Of a stretch of DNA of 64,000 bases, positions 12,196 through 24,200 are shown piece after piece. The stretch is from Macropodus opercularis (Eukaryota; Chordata; Actinopteri; Anabantiformes; Osphronemidae). The stretch spans positions 8,049,501-8,113,500 of the forward strand of contig CM061102.1 of assembly GCA_030770545.1 (NCBI GenBank), in the 5' to 3' direction. The notes under the pieces were generated by a model that saw only the letters and a program-made list of their open reading frames with translations, ran no database searches and was not told the DNA's origin. Positions within the stretch are counted from its first letter, which is position 1; each line of letters begins with the position of its first letter. A program made the position numbers and the translations under genes.

Positions 12196-15100
12196 CAAAA
12201 CGAAGCTAACAAGAATAAAGATTCCCCAAGTGGACACTAGCCCAACTCAGACGAAATGTATCATGATGTTACAGTAAACAACAGACACCTGAATTTATAA
12301 TTCTTCTTTGGTATTGTCCACCCACATGCAAACAGCTCCACAGACACACATTTGTAAAGACCTGCCCAGCAGCAGGTCAGTGAGGTGACAGGGGTCAAAG
12401 TGGTAGCGTTTGTTACCAAAGCTGAAAGGGTCAAATCTTTAACCCGAGTCTGCCAGTGTCTACTTGGAGATCCAAATAGTCTGCTGTGGCAAACTGGTGG
12501 CCACATTACATTTACAGTACGTTGATCTTTCATCAACATCATCATCATGTCTGTAGGTTCTAGTGGTTGCCAGGACACATTCTAATATTTTTGACCCATC
12601 CTGTGAAAAATCTACTAATTTACAAATGTGGATGACCTGACAATAGTTATAGCAGGTCACAGTGTAGCTGGCTCTTAGTCATTCCACTATTTGGAGCAGA
12701 GAACATGTCGTCCTGGCATAAACTTGTATAATATTCTGCACATTCCAGGAAGGAAAGAGATTTGATATATGAATTCATGTATAAAGCTGATCATAAAATA
12801 TAAAATAATGTATTTATATAGCCTTGGGTGCAGTAACCTATCATCTCCACCGATGCTCTTCGCTGCCATTTTGGACCTGAATTACATCTGTTGATAATTA
12901 TATTTGACTGGCTTATTACATGTCTAACCATAACTCCTTTAGTTGACCAGGGGCTCTGTGATATGAAATTATTAAAAACATGCACTCAGTGAAACCCAGG
13001 GGATGCTTTATTTTGTGTTTCAGCTGGCTACATGAGTGCCACCAGCCAAAATCCATATTGCTTAAAAAAGACGAGGAAGGGTATTGCATTACAGGAAAGA
13101 ATAACAGGGTGTAAAAGCATATCGCTGACAGAGATTTTCCGTATGAATTAGTCCGTTACATGTTCCCAGTGTCCTGTGGAGTTGGGTACAGAGGGGTGCA
13201 TGTAACATTAGATTTATTGTGTCTGCTCCCGCTCCTCTCAGCACCTGTCCCAAAAGGCAAATTAATCCCATACCCAAAACATATCCCTCTCTCCTCTGTG
13301 CACAGACATGACACATCTGTCTCAGCCATTAACCACAGCCTGACGTGCTTCTGGAACACATCAGATGCCACTTTGACATGGAGGATGTGGTTACTGCACA
13401 GCAACTTAGATCTGCAGACACTCTCTAGTCTCGTTCCTAATATAACCTTAATCAGATCTTTCATGGCAACGAAGGGGAAATCACGTACAAATACTGCATA
13501 ATGCATGTACACCGTACGTATGAACCATTAGACAAGGACACAAGTGTGATCCAGTGCAGACCACTCTGTGACCGTGTCCTCATAAAAGCCATATGGTGCA
13601 TTGCCCAGTGCTCAGGTGGTGGCTGCCCTGATGAGACATGGCTGCAGTCTTTTCTCAGGCCAACTAGACAGCATCATCAACAGCCAATCACAGGGTCCTG
13701 CACCGGGCCCTGAAGATCAAAACCACAGGGACTGGACAAGCCTGCAAAGCTGCTTTTTCATGCCTACTTACACAAATGTAACAGATGCACAGAAATGTGT
13801 TTGCTTTAAGGGGAAAAAAGAATGTTGCTACTCTTTGCTTAGAAATATGTTTTCTATTACTGCTGACATTTTGCCAGATATTATTTTTATATTATTTTGT
13901 ACCTAAAATCTAATCATAAATACAAAACACTGAGTCACTGAATCCAGGCTATTTTTCTGCAGAATACATTCAGTGATTTGAAACAGATAAAACTCAGAAC
14001 CCATGAGACTCCCTGAAACATTTGATCTCTACCTTTGATAAAGTAAATTGAGCAGTATTCATGTCTTTCTTTTTTTTTCACAAAGAGATTCAAATCTGTA
14101 CTCACGGCCAGCTTGCGTACCAGGCATGGACGGTGAAAGCTGTAGTATAAATAGCAACGAAATACAAGATATACTAGGTGAAGTAATTATGCTTCATATG
14201 GATTTGTACAAACAGCTTTGAGTCCCCAAGGTGAGAAGCATATACTGCACATGAAAACGCATGCGCACACACACACGCACACACACAAAACAATCAAGCA
14301 CATTGTTGGCATATTTTCCCTTTCAATTACACAGCTGTCTCAAAATTCTGTCTCAGCAGCTCCATCATTCATTTCCCTGCCATATACCTGCTGGAAATGT
14401 GTGTGGGGATATTTAAGCACTACGGAGGGAATGTGTTGGTGCATGATTGCGTACGTGTAAGAGAGTAAAGGCAGAATGAAAGGGATGGACTATGTGCCCG
14501 TCTCTGTACCTCTTTCAACCTGCTCAGTGAGCCATGTGCTCGGCCTTGTAAACTGCAGTGCTACTTGATTACTTTGTCAGTCTTCTTAAGTGGCTTTTGC
14601 TCTGTGGGGAAAGTAGAAAGACACATCTGACAGAGAGTGTCCAGCAGATAGTTGGAAGTACAGGGAGGCGGGTGGCGATGCTGCATCCAAATGAAGGAAA
14701 ATTACACTCTGCTGTCTTACCAGTGAATAATGGAGTTTTCCGGGGGTGGTGGATGTTATGTGTTGTGTCAGTCCAAGCTACCAGAACCTCAGTATCATGC
14801 AACAGTTATACAGAAAACCCCTTCTGCCCCGGCTGGGTTCCAATAAGACTGTTCTGTGATCTAGATCTACTTGTGACCTTGACCTGTGAGACCAGGAGAC
14901 AAATTCAAGTCATTTAGGAAGACATTTCAAACTACACCAACATTATCTTCCAGGAGAAGAGGGCCGTAGATGTTCAGCTCCACGGTCAGATTTGTGGAGG
15001 AGTAATGATGATCACCAAAGATCATATAGATCTTAGATATATGCAGTGAGTCCAAATAAAAGAAATAATCAAAGTTGCTCCACTCTAATGTGGAAAAAGG

Positions 15101-16630
15101 TGTGGAAGCATCTTTTAAAAGGTTTTTGAATATCTGTTTAGACAGTAAGTCATTTCATTATTAACATGTATTTTCTGACTTTTTAATCCAGTTAAACAGT
15201 GCCACCCCTTGGCAAAACGAAGTACTTGATTCGTTTTGCACAGTCCACCCCCAATTTGCCAAACATTTGCTCACTGCATTTGATTTCTGCTTAATGAAAC
15301 GTTCAAGTTCATGATTAAAGTCTATTGGCAGAACAACTTTCAATGAATAATTTCAGTAACACCTGATGCAATAACAAGACAATTACGAGAAGGAACAAAC
15401 GATGCCTGTTAACTTCACTCACGGACCAAACAATACTTGAAGAATGAGACTTCCCAGTTGTCGCGTGGGTTTTAGTGCCAGCTTTGTGTGTGGACACCTG
15501 TTGGTGTCGTGTTTCCAGGGAGCATGTCTGGCTGTATGTGCCCCAATGCATCATCGTGGCATATATTTGCATGTATGGACGAGGTGGATTCAAAATTCAC
15601 TTACAGCTTTTGAACGGACTTACCTTACATTTAATTACACTTAATGTACCTTAAATGTAAAATGAATAAATAAGTTATAAGCGCTCGTACTGCAGTGCAG
15701 TGGATGTTTGATGGCCAGTGATGCTGCAGATGTTGACGCATAGGAACATGATGAGCCATGACAGCTCTGTGCTGGTGAAGCAGGACTTAGCGAGAAGCAG
15801 GACAAACAGTACGTGAGTTGGGTAGAAAATCAAATAAGAGACATTAATAGTACAAGAAGGGGTCTTTTAAAACTTAATACTGTTGACCTGGGTTGGATTA
15901 AAAGAGAAACAGCTGTTTGTGTGCAAGCAAGTACAGATAAAGCGATATAAATACCGAGTTACTGACAGCTGTACTCAGGCATTTTATGATCAGGGTCATT
16001 TATCTATAAGCTTTCAAATGTATACATAGTTATGGAATAATGGGACAGAACAGGTCGCATGGACAACAATTTGGGGATCAGTTACAGTATTTTAACCCCG
16101 GGCTAAGACCTGGTCAAACGGTGAGGATATCCCACATAGGAATGTGAGTGTGAAATGACTGGAGGCTCTGACCTAACAGAAGTGTAAGCCCTGGGCTAAC
16201 AGAGGTCTCAACCAGGAGCTAAATATATATGACGAAAAGCCCTGATGACGTTTGATGTCTGTATCCATGATTGCAGTTGAAGAAAAAACTGTAACGCTAC
16301 AGCACAAACCCTCATAACAAAGAAAAGTTCATTGCTCTCATCTCTGATAGTGATCTTGCCGCTAACAGTCCCTGTGTGTGACTTCATGTGGTGAAACCTG
16401 TTTAGCTTTGTGGACCCACCACTGTGACTAACGCATGTGTCGCTTGATGACATTTTAGGCGACTGTGAATAATATATGTTCTAATCTGATTTTTGAATTG
16501 TTTTCTGTCTGATCATGTTTTACTTAATATACATTTAAACGTAAATACTATAATGTACATACATTTTTAGTAAACATTGAATTTTATAATGTAAATTATG
16601 ATTATTAATTTTTTTAAATTATGTTTCCTT
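12196..16630. other. Intergenic DNA upstream of cdc23
   Basis: No confident gene. An AC microsatellite lies at 14265-14287. The stretch 13156-13512 is open on both strands (118 codons on -, 113 on +), which points to base composition rather than coding. Two related motifs, CCCCGGGCTAA (16096-16106) and GCCCTGGGCTAA (16188-16199), lie 92 bp apart and may mark a small repeat remnant. Confidence 0.45.
14265..14287. repeat. Short (AC)n microsatellite
   Basis: Interrupted AC dinucleotide run of about 23 bp, containing one GC step. No other feature is associated with it. Confidence 0.85.
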
Positions 16631-16656
16631 TATCTTTAAGGAGGAAGGCGAATATG

Positions 16657-16701
16657 TGACGTCACAGCTGGAGGCGGGACTACCTCCTATGTTCCACCAA
16701 T
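16657..16701 (+). promoter_or_regulatory. cdc23 proximal promoter (CRE, GC box, CCAAT)
   Basis: Within 75 bp upstream of the cdc23 start codon lie a full palindromic CRE (TGACGTCA, 16657-16664), a GGCGGG motif (16673-16678) and a CCAAT box (16697-16701). No TATA box is visible, which suits a TATA-less housekeeping or cell-cycle promoter. The motifs are seen in the sequence; their use is inferred from position. Confidence 0.6.
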
Positions 16702-16728
16702 AGCGTGGTAGCTTGATAACATACGAAA

Positions 16729-19700
16729 ATGGCGGCTCTGTGTAGTGAGTTTGAAGATTTGGTGCCAATCAAGAAACAGCTAATATCAGTGATATCGCTT
16801 TGTAAAGAAAGAGGACTTCTACACAGCACGAAGTGGTGAGACTGGTTGCGACTAAGGGGACATTAGCTGCCCCATGTTTTGAATCTGGTTTCCCAGCAGC
16901 TGTTGGGAAGCGTTGACGTGCTGCCTGCTAGCTAGCTTAGCTGAGATGTTCACACGTTTTATTTTAACACAAGATGCTCACCGACAGGATGAAATCGACA
17001 ACCGCTTATATTTCGAAACGTGTCTTATGTTGTACAAAGTTGAGTGTTGTGACAATGTGAGACAACACCGTGAGCTGGAATGAAATGGTGTCAGCCTCTC
17101 AGACCTAATTGTGATATTAGGGTTAAATAAATAGATTCTCTAAGCGATAACTTTAGGTGGAACGCATGAAACAACGCCCGTGTGTCCTAGTGTTTAAGAC
17201 ACTGCTGTGTCACGTATTTCCTGTGTTTACATTTCAGGGCTTCTGAGCTGGCGTTTGCTTTGGATCCTCTTCCCAAAGATCAATTACCGCCGCCAGTTCC
17301 TTTCACTGAGGTTTGTACAGTGTCAGGACAAAGCTCCCAATCCCACCGATTCCTGCTGGAAACCTTATGGATCATTAGTGTGACGACAGAAAATGTCACC
17401 ACGTGAAAGTGTTTTTTGAGAGATCTGACATAGAGGAACCACAGAGCCGCAAAGACTTGTCTGTAGCTTGTCTGCTTGTTTTTAAAACAACGCCTAACTT
17501 TACTGCCCTCTGCTGAAGAGTCTTGGTATAGAAGAAAACTGGTTGCTGATTATTAAAATTGATTGAAATGTAAAAATTTTTTCTGTTCAACCTACAGGAA
17601 GATGCACAAGACCTGGATGCTCTCACACTGGCTAAGTCCTACTTTGATCTGAAAGAGTATGACCGTGCCGCCTACTTTCTGAAAGGCTGCTGCAGCCAGA
17701 AGGCTTATTTCCTATATATGTATTCTCGCTATCTGGTGAGATTTGTAGATTTTATTTTATCCCTGATTCATTTAATTGAACACCTTTACTTGGATCACAT
17801 TAAGTGTAAGCTGTTTACACAATTTTACTTTTTTTTTTAGTCAGGTGAGAAGAAAAAGGATGACGAGACTGTGGATAGCTTGGGTAAGCATTTCCCTGGT
17901 TTGTTTGTACCACTAGCGAGGTACTGAAAATACATATTTATTGTAGAACTTTTAAATGTGTTCTTTGTGATTCTAGGTCCTCTGGAGAAGGGACAGGTAC
18001 GCAATGAAGCCTTGCGAGAACTGAGAGTTGAGCTTAGTAAGAAGCACACTGCAGGCGAGTTGGATGGCTTCACCTTGTATCTGTAAGATCTTTTCCTCCA
18101 AATGATTCACATTTTTGGTGAGTAATGCTGGTGAATACAATGGACAGAACTTGGTAACTGTGTGGTTTGTACAGGTATGGGGTGGTGCTACGAAAACAGG
18201 ATTTGTTGAAGGAAGCTGTGGATGTGTTTGTTGAGGCAATTCACGCTCTTCCTCTTCACTGGGGGGCCTGGTTAGAGCTCAGCAACCTTGTCACTAACAT
18301 TGAAATGGTAAATACCTTAAGTTTTTTTTTTCTTTTTACATACAAATTCTTGACAAGTGATGTCATCACACAATAAAAACAGACTACAATCATTCCATCT
18401 ATCTTTGTCTCTTGATCTTTCCCATCAGCTAAAGTCACTGTCTCTCCCAGACTGCTGGGTTAAAGACTTCTTCATGGCCCACATGTACACAGAGCTGCAG
18501 ATGATCAAAGAAGCACTGCAAAAGTACCAGAGCCTTATTGAAGCCGGCTTTTCTAAGAGCACCTACATCATCTCACAGATCGCTGTGGCCTACCACAACA
18601 TCAGAGGTTTGTTTTTTACATTTTCATTGAGAGGTTAGCCTGTTAGAAAAAACGTCACAATGTCAGGTTTTGTCTTATAGTACTGTTATTTCATTTCAGA
18701 TATTGACCAAGCGTTGGCTCTGTTCAATGAATTGAGAGACCAGGATCCATATCGCATTGATAACATGGACACATTCTCCAATCTTCTCTATGTTAAAGTG
18801 AGACTATGAGACTAAACTACTAGTTTGAACCATTATGATGCCTTTAAGTGACAAGGGTTTTATGTATATATGTCTGTTGCTGATGTCAATAAATTACTTC
18901 ACAGAGCATGAAACCAGAGTTGAGCTATTTGGCTCACAACCTTGTGGAGATTGACAAGTACAGAGTGGAGACATGCTGTGTAATTGGTAAGTGTGTGGAC
19001 ATCTGATCATTAAGTACATTATTTAGACAAAATGTTTTTTGGCAAGTGCTTTAACAACCATGTGTCGCTTCCGTAGGTAACTATTACAGCTTGCGCTCTC
19101 AGCATGAGAAGGCAGCGCTGTACTTTCAGCGGGCCCTCAAACTCAACCCTCGTTGCCTGGGTGCCTGGACTCTCATGGGTCACGAATACATGGAAATGAA
19201 GAACACTTCGGCTGCTATCCAAGCCTACAGGTTAGACCAAAGATATAGAGCATGTAAAACTAAATCTACATGTTTGCTACGTGTCTTTGCACCGTGTTCG
19301 GTTTGTGAAAGATGTCGTCTGTATTTAATGGTTTATTATCACTTCAGTGTAGAGAATTCAAAGCAGCTTTTTTGGTATTGTGACAGTTATATTAAGTGCT
19401 AATACTCCTGTCGTGTTGTATCAGGCATGCCATCGAAGTGAACAAGCGGGACTACCGTGCCTGGTATGGTTTGGGCCAGACCTATGAAATCCTCAAGATG
19501 CCTTTTTATTGCTTGTATTATTATCGAAAGGCTCATCAGCTCAGGTATAGATGTCTAGAGACCTTTTATAATGTTCATAAAGCGAAAATTTGAGTTAAAA
19601 TTAAAATCTAATGAAATATGCTAAAAACACTCATAAATCAAATAACCATTATTTGTTTTAAAATATTATGCATTTTCTAGACCAAATGACTCACGGATGT

Positions 19701-20578
19701 TAGTTGCACTTGGTGAAACATATGAAAAACTATCACAACAAGTGGAAGCAAAGAAGGTACATATTTTACAGCTGTCAATAGTAGTGATAGGATCTAAAGT
19801 TTGAAGTTTTGTTTGATTCAACTATGACCTATTCTAAATTTGTCCAGTGTTATTGGAGAGCATACTCTGTCGGGGACGTAGAGAAAATGGCTCTACTCAA
19901 ACTAGCAAAGTAAGTGGATCACTGACCATCTATGAAATTGGTGTAAATGTAGTTTCCGTCACATTTTGGTAATATTTATGCACAAAATGAAGATATAATT
20001 TTCAGCTCTTTGTTGGAATTATATTTTTAGGCTCCATGAGCAGCTGAATGAGTCTGATGATGCTGCCCAGTGTTACATGCTGTACATCCAGGACATTTTC
20101 TCTTGTGGGGTAAGTGTCCAGAGATGGTTCTTTTCTTACAGTTAAGGACTTTTGAACAAGTTGCTCAGCAATCCCAAATAAAAGAACTGTTTATAAAGTA
20201 GTTCTTGTTAACACAGGAACAACTGGAACATGCTGAGGTGAGCACAGCTCTGCGCTACCTGGGTCAGTACTATTTCAAGAACAAGCTCTACCATGAAGCG
20301 TCCCTCTGTGCTCAACGCTGTTGTGACTACAATGATGTAAGTGTGTGCTTAATATCGACACTTTGCAAGAGCGTCAGCGTAGGAGTAGCACATTAACTGG
20401 TGTCGTTGGTTGGCTCTGTCTGTAGGCTCGTGAAGAAGGAAAGGCTCTGTTGAGGCAGATCTCTCAGGTCAGGGATCAGATTGAGACACCATCTGCCGAT
20501 TTGTTCGCTCCACTCTCAAACAATAACACTCCAGTGAGACGCGTTTCTCCGCTGAACCTAATCTCTTTCACACCCTGA
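16729..20578 (+). CDS. cdc23: Cell division cycle protein 23 (APC/C subunit 8), 16 exons
   Basis: Encodes a tetratricopeptide-repeat scaffold subunit of the anaphase-promoting complex, the ubiquitin ligase that drives degradation of mitotic cyclins and securin. Sixteen coding exons join in consistent phase: 16729-16835, 17238-17310, 17598-17735, 17841-17883, 17977-18082, 18175-18307, 18429-18606, 18700-18797, 18905-18986, 19077-19230, 19425-19544, 19681-19756, 19848-19909, 20031-20109, 20217-20336 and 20426-20578. The product is 573 residues (human about 597, mostly an N-terminal difference). Hallmarks include KEYDRAAYFLKGC, SGEKKKDDETVDSLGPLEKG, the TPR core NYYSLRSQHEKAALYFQRAL, and a conserved C-terminus with TPVRRVSPLNL. 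All introns are GT-AG. The start (AAAATGG) has a good context and directly follows the promoter. The gene converges with kif20a. Confidence 0.97.
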
Positions 20579-20679
20579 CACCAGCTGCATCTTACTCTTC
20601 ACGGACTGTAACACAGGCAATTTGTATATTCTGACATGAAACCTATTGGGGCTGTGACAAGACTGTTTACGTTAATGAC

Positions 20680-20685
20680 ATTAAA
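20680..20685 (+). terminator. Putative cdc23 poly(A) signal
   Basis: ATTAAA, the commonest variant of AATAAA, lies 102 bp after the cdc23 stop codon. This gives a short 3' UTR ending before the converging kif20a transcript. Confidence 0.5.
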
Positions 20686-20929
20686 ATTTCATCTGTAATT
20701 TGTAAAATTTGCCACCTTTTATTATTTGTGCAAAACAATTAAGACTTGATGACAAATTTAATATATGGAGGCAGAATCATGTATTAATAGTGGATGCAAA
20801 CAGTTGAAATTAACCAAACCAGGAATGTGATGGGTTTTTTTGTGTGCATATTTTACGTCCAGCTTACTTCTGATTTTGTAAGTTAGTATAATGAAAATTG
20901 TAAATACTCAAAACAAGGTTTTTACAGAT

Positions 20930-20935
20930 TTTATT
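20930..20935 (-). terminator. Putative kif20a poly(A) signal
   Basis: TTTATT on the + strand reads AATAAA on the minus strand, about 300 bp after the kif20a stop codon. If it is used, the cdc23 and kif20a transcripts end within about 220 bp of each other without overlapping. A second copy at 20718-20723 would bring the ends closer. Confidence 0.5.
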
Positions 20936-20991
20936 GTGGAAAATGAGTACAAAGCAAAGATTTGTGGAGGAGTTTGAGAGAAGGTTAATAT

Positions 20992-21009
20992 ACACACACA
21001 CACACACAC
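20992..21009. repeat. (AC)n run in the kif20a 3' UTR
   Basis: An 18 bp dinucleotide repeat inside the predicted kif20a 3' untranslated region. Confidence 0.85.
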
Positions 21010-21236
21010 TATCAGCATACAGTCCATAACACCAAGCAGCTTTACTAATCAAGGCCATCTCAATTCCCTTAATAGATTACAGTATCCCTACTTGAAGCAT
21101 TTACAGTTTCACTGGCATAATAAGTATCAGGCATAAAACTGCACTGCAAAAAGTGAATATATAAAAAATAATATAAAGTTACCAGCAATTACTGTATTAT
21201 GCATAAACAAAAGACACTTTAAGATGAGCTCTCAGC

Positions 21237-24200
21237 TTAGTACTTCCCCCTGACCCCACGGGTGTTGAAGAGAGGGCTGGGGGGTGGAGACTGCTGGCGA
21301 GACCGCAAGATCCGTGAGTAGGGGGTGATGTTTGCTTCCTCAGCAGTGCGAGTGTTGTATTTACGGTTTGGAGTGCGTGTTGGGAACAGAGAGTGGAAAA
21401 TGGGCCGTTTCTGTGGGGGACGGTTCTCAGTGTCACTTGCCGCGGCAGCTGCGCAGCCCCTCTTCTTACAGGAACCTGGGGTGGTGGAGGTCGCAAAACC
21501 CGAGGGGGGCAGCTGGAGCCGAAGGGCCTCTGTCTGGGCAAGGGTCTCAGCTTTCCGCCTTAAATCAGCTTTGATCAGTATCAGGCTATTCTGCAGCTCC
21601 ACAAGGATCTGATCCTAAGAAGAAGTCAGCCAACAGGGTTAGACAAGACCACAGGGGGGAAAATAAGCTTAATATGAGGTCGAAGGTTAAGTCACAGCAT
21701 GAATGTGAGGTAGAATGCAGCTCCTGAACATGCACTAATCACCTGGGGCAGATTTTAAAAACCTAGATTTAGTTTCAAAGCTCACAAGTGCATCAATACT
21801 GTTAGTGAAGAGGGCAGAAAAGAGAAAAACAGTATTTAAAATTAAGTTGCACAACAGCATCTGATCTGTAATCAGCTAAAACAAAACTGTCAGAACAAAA
21901 TTATACAAATTGTGTCATATCATACAACATTCATTTGTGGTTGTACCTGTTTGGATAATGTTTCGTCTGCAGCTGTCAGTGCCTGGCGCAGCCGCTCTCC
22001 TCCTGTGTTGCGACAGCAGGCCCGTTCACCAGACTGCAGGTCTGTCCCAAGCCTCTGTAGATCCAGGCGCAGTTGACGTAGGTTCTGTTGGGGACATTGG
22101 TCTTTACAACAGTGGCGAGACCCATAAGCAGCATAAACCATTGCGTATCATTATGGCGCAGGATTAACTCACCCGTTGACCTTCCTCCAGCTTGCGGTCA
22201 ACAGCACTGGTGGCAGTACCCGCTAAACCTGGGACGTCCAGCTGCCCCTTCAGCTTCGTCAGCTCTGTGGAGACATGGACCGAAAGGTTTAGTTCCGTTA
22301 ATATCCCAACACAGATGTAACCAGAGCAGAGTTGAACTCAGACTGCACCTTGTGTCTTGACGCACACCTCGGCGCGGCACTGGTCTAGTTCTGCACGCAG
22401 TCTGATGTGTTCTGTCTGAGCGGTGAGGCGCTTAGAACGCCGAAGTCCTTCTTTGTCAGCCTCTGGCATGGACGTAGGGACAGATTGTGCAGTTTCGAGG
22501 GCAGCCGACAAAGCCTCAATTTCCTGATCACGCTCCTTTAAAATAAATCAATCACATGCAAAGCAACAGCATTAAAATAGAACACACTGAATATCTTATC
22601 TAAGTGCAGGTTGTATGACACTGCACGTTATTGGGTGACAGATGGAATCTCACCATCAGCTCCTGACTGTAAAAGGTCTTCAAATGCTTCTGCAGGTTAG
22701 TTATCTTGTCCTCGCACCTCTCTTCAACTAGAGCCCTCTCTGCCTCCAAGGTCTCACTAGAAGGTAAAAGACAGTTTTAAACACCAACAAAATTAAAAAA
22801 AAACAAGGATGTCTTAAAATACAACTGGCACTTTAATTAAAAGAAACCATACACATACCTGAAGCCATCTTGCATCCTAGAGATGACCTCCATCATCTCA
22901 GACACCACCTGCTCTCTCACGTTTGCCTCAAGGACTTCTTTCTCTTCCCGTTGGCGCTGCACCTCTCTCTTCAGGACATCGATGGCCTGCAGCAAAGCCT
23001 GAAGAAAAGGCAGCTGTTTAACAACACTGTCAGAGTGTCTGCCATTTTAAAAACACTTCACAGAGGAAGCAGAAATTACCTCGGTATTGAACATGGTAAT
23101 GTCTTCTTCAGCATCGCTCTCATCTTCCTCCAAAACTGTGCTTTCATTACCATTCTCTGTCGGCTCACGCAGGAGAGACAGGATGTAGGCCACTCTGGTC
23201 TTTGTCGATGGGCCATGGACCAGCTGAAATGATACATGGGATATTTTAGTTCTTATTGTGTGCTTTTGTTTGTTGTTTTCTAGTATTAAGCAGTAGTCAT
23301 ACAAATGTGTGTTTTACCTGAGTAGCAATAGCAGAGAACTTTAGAGCCTGGAGAGTCTCATCATATACGGAGGCACATGGGTTGATGTTAACCACCATAC
23401 TAGAGGTTCCTCGGCCACAGAAGAAACCCTGCAGTACCCGGGTCAGTTTACTGTCCCTAAAGGGAACCACTTGAGGGGGTCGTGATCTAGGGAAAGGTTT
23501 TAGACATTGCTTTTGTTCTCCTCAACAACTTCTTTTGAAAGTTTTTCAAAAACAACATTTTAGTGTGTTTTGTTTGTTTCTCATATTTCTATTAATTGAT
23601 CACAGGTGCATTCATTTATAGTTCAACACATACTTGTTCTGGTTGTGCCTCAGAGCAGTAATGCAGCGGCCCAGCGTTAGGAGGGAGGTGTTGATGTTGT
23701 TGGCCTCTTTCATCCTCTCACCATTACGCTGATCTTTGGAGCGTTCTGATCCAGCCAGATCACACACAGTCAGTCTGAAAAGGACAAGACACAGAACTCT
23801 TCAATGAAAACAAAACGTAAACATAATTAAAAGAGGTAGGTAAAGTACCTTCACTTACTCGCTGATGTGCATGTCCTGGCCTGACTCTGCCTGAGGGGGA
23901 ACTTGAAGGACTCGGATGGAGAAGACGCTGTGACTGAGTAGGTAGGTCATAAATGTATTGCCACAGATGCAACAAGTGCAAGTTGAGCCACCTAATTTAT
24001 ACACAAATTTAAAAAGCTTCGTGTGCTCCTACCTGCGGCTGGAATTTTGGTTATGGTGAGTGCTAGCAAAACTCTGATTACGACGTCCAGCCCTTAGAAT
24101 CTTCCAAGCTTCCTCAGCAGTCCGGACCTGAATCCAGCTGAGTTCTGATGATAAGAACAATTGTTAGAAAAATTACTAATAATAAAAAGTGTCGCATTAC

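Noticed and set aside
13156..13512. Long open frames on both strands
   Set aside because: Both strands are open together, which suggests composition rather than coding. No family is recognised, although a link to the relic at 11.3-12.2 kb cannot be excluded.
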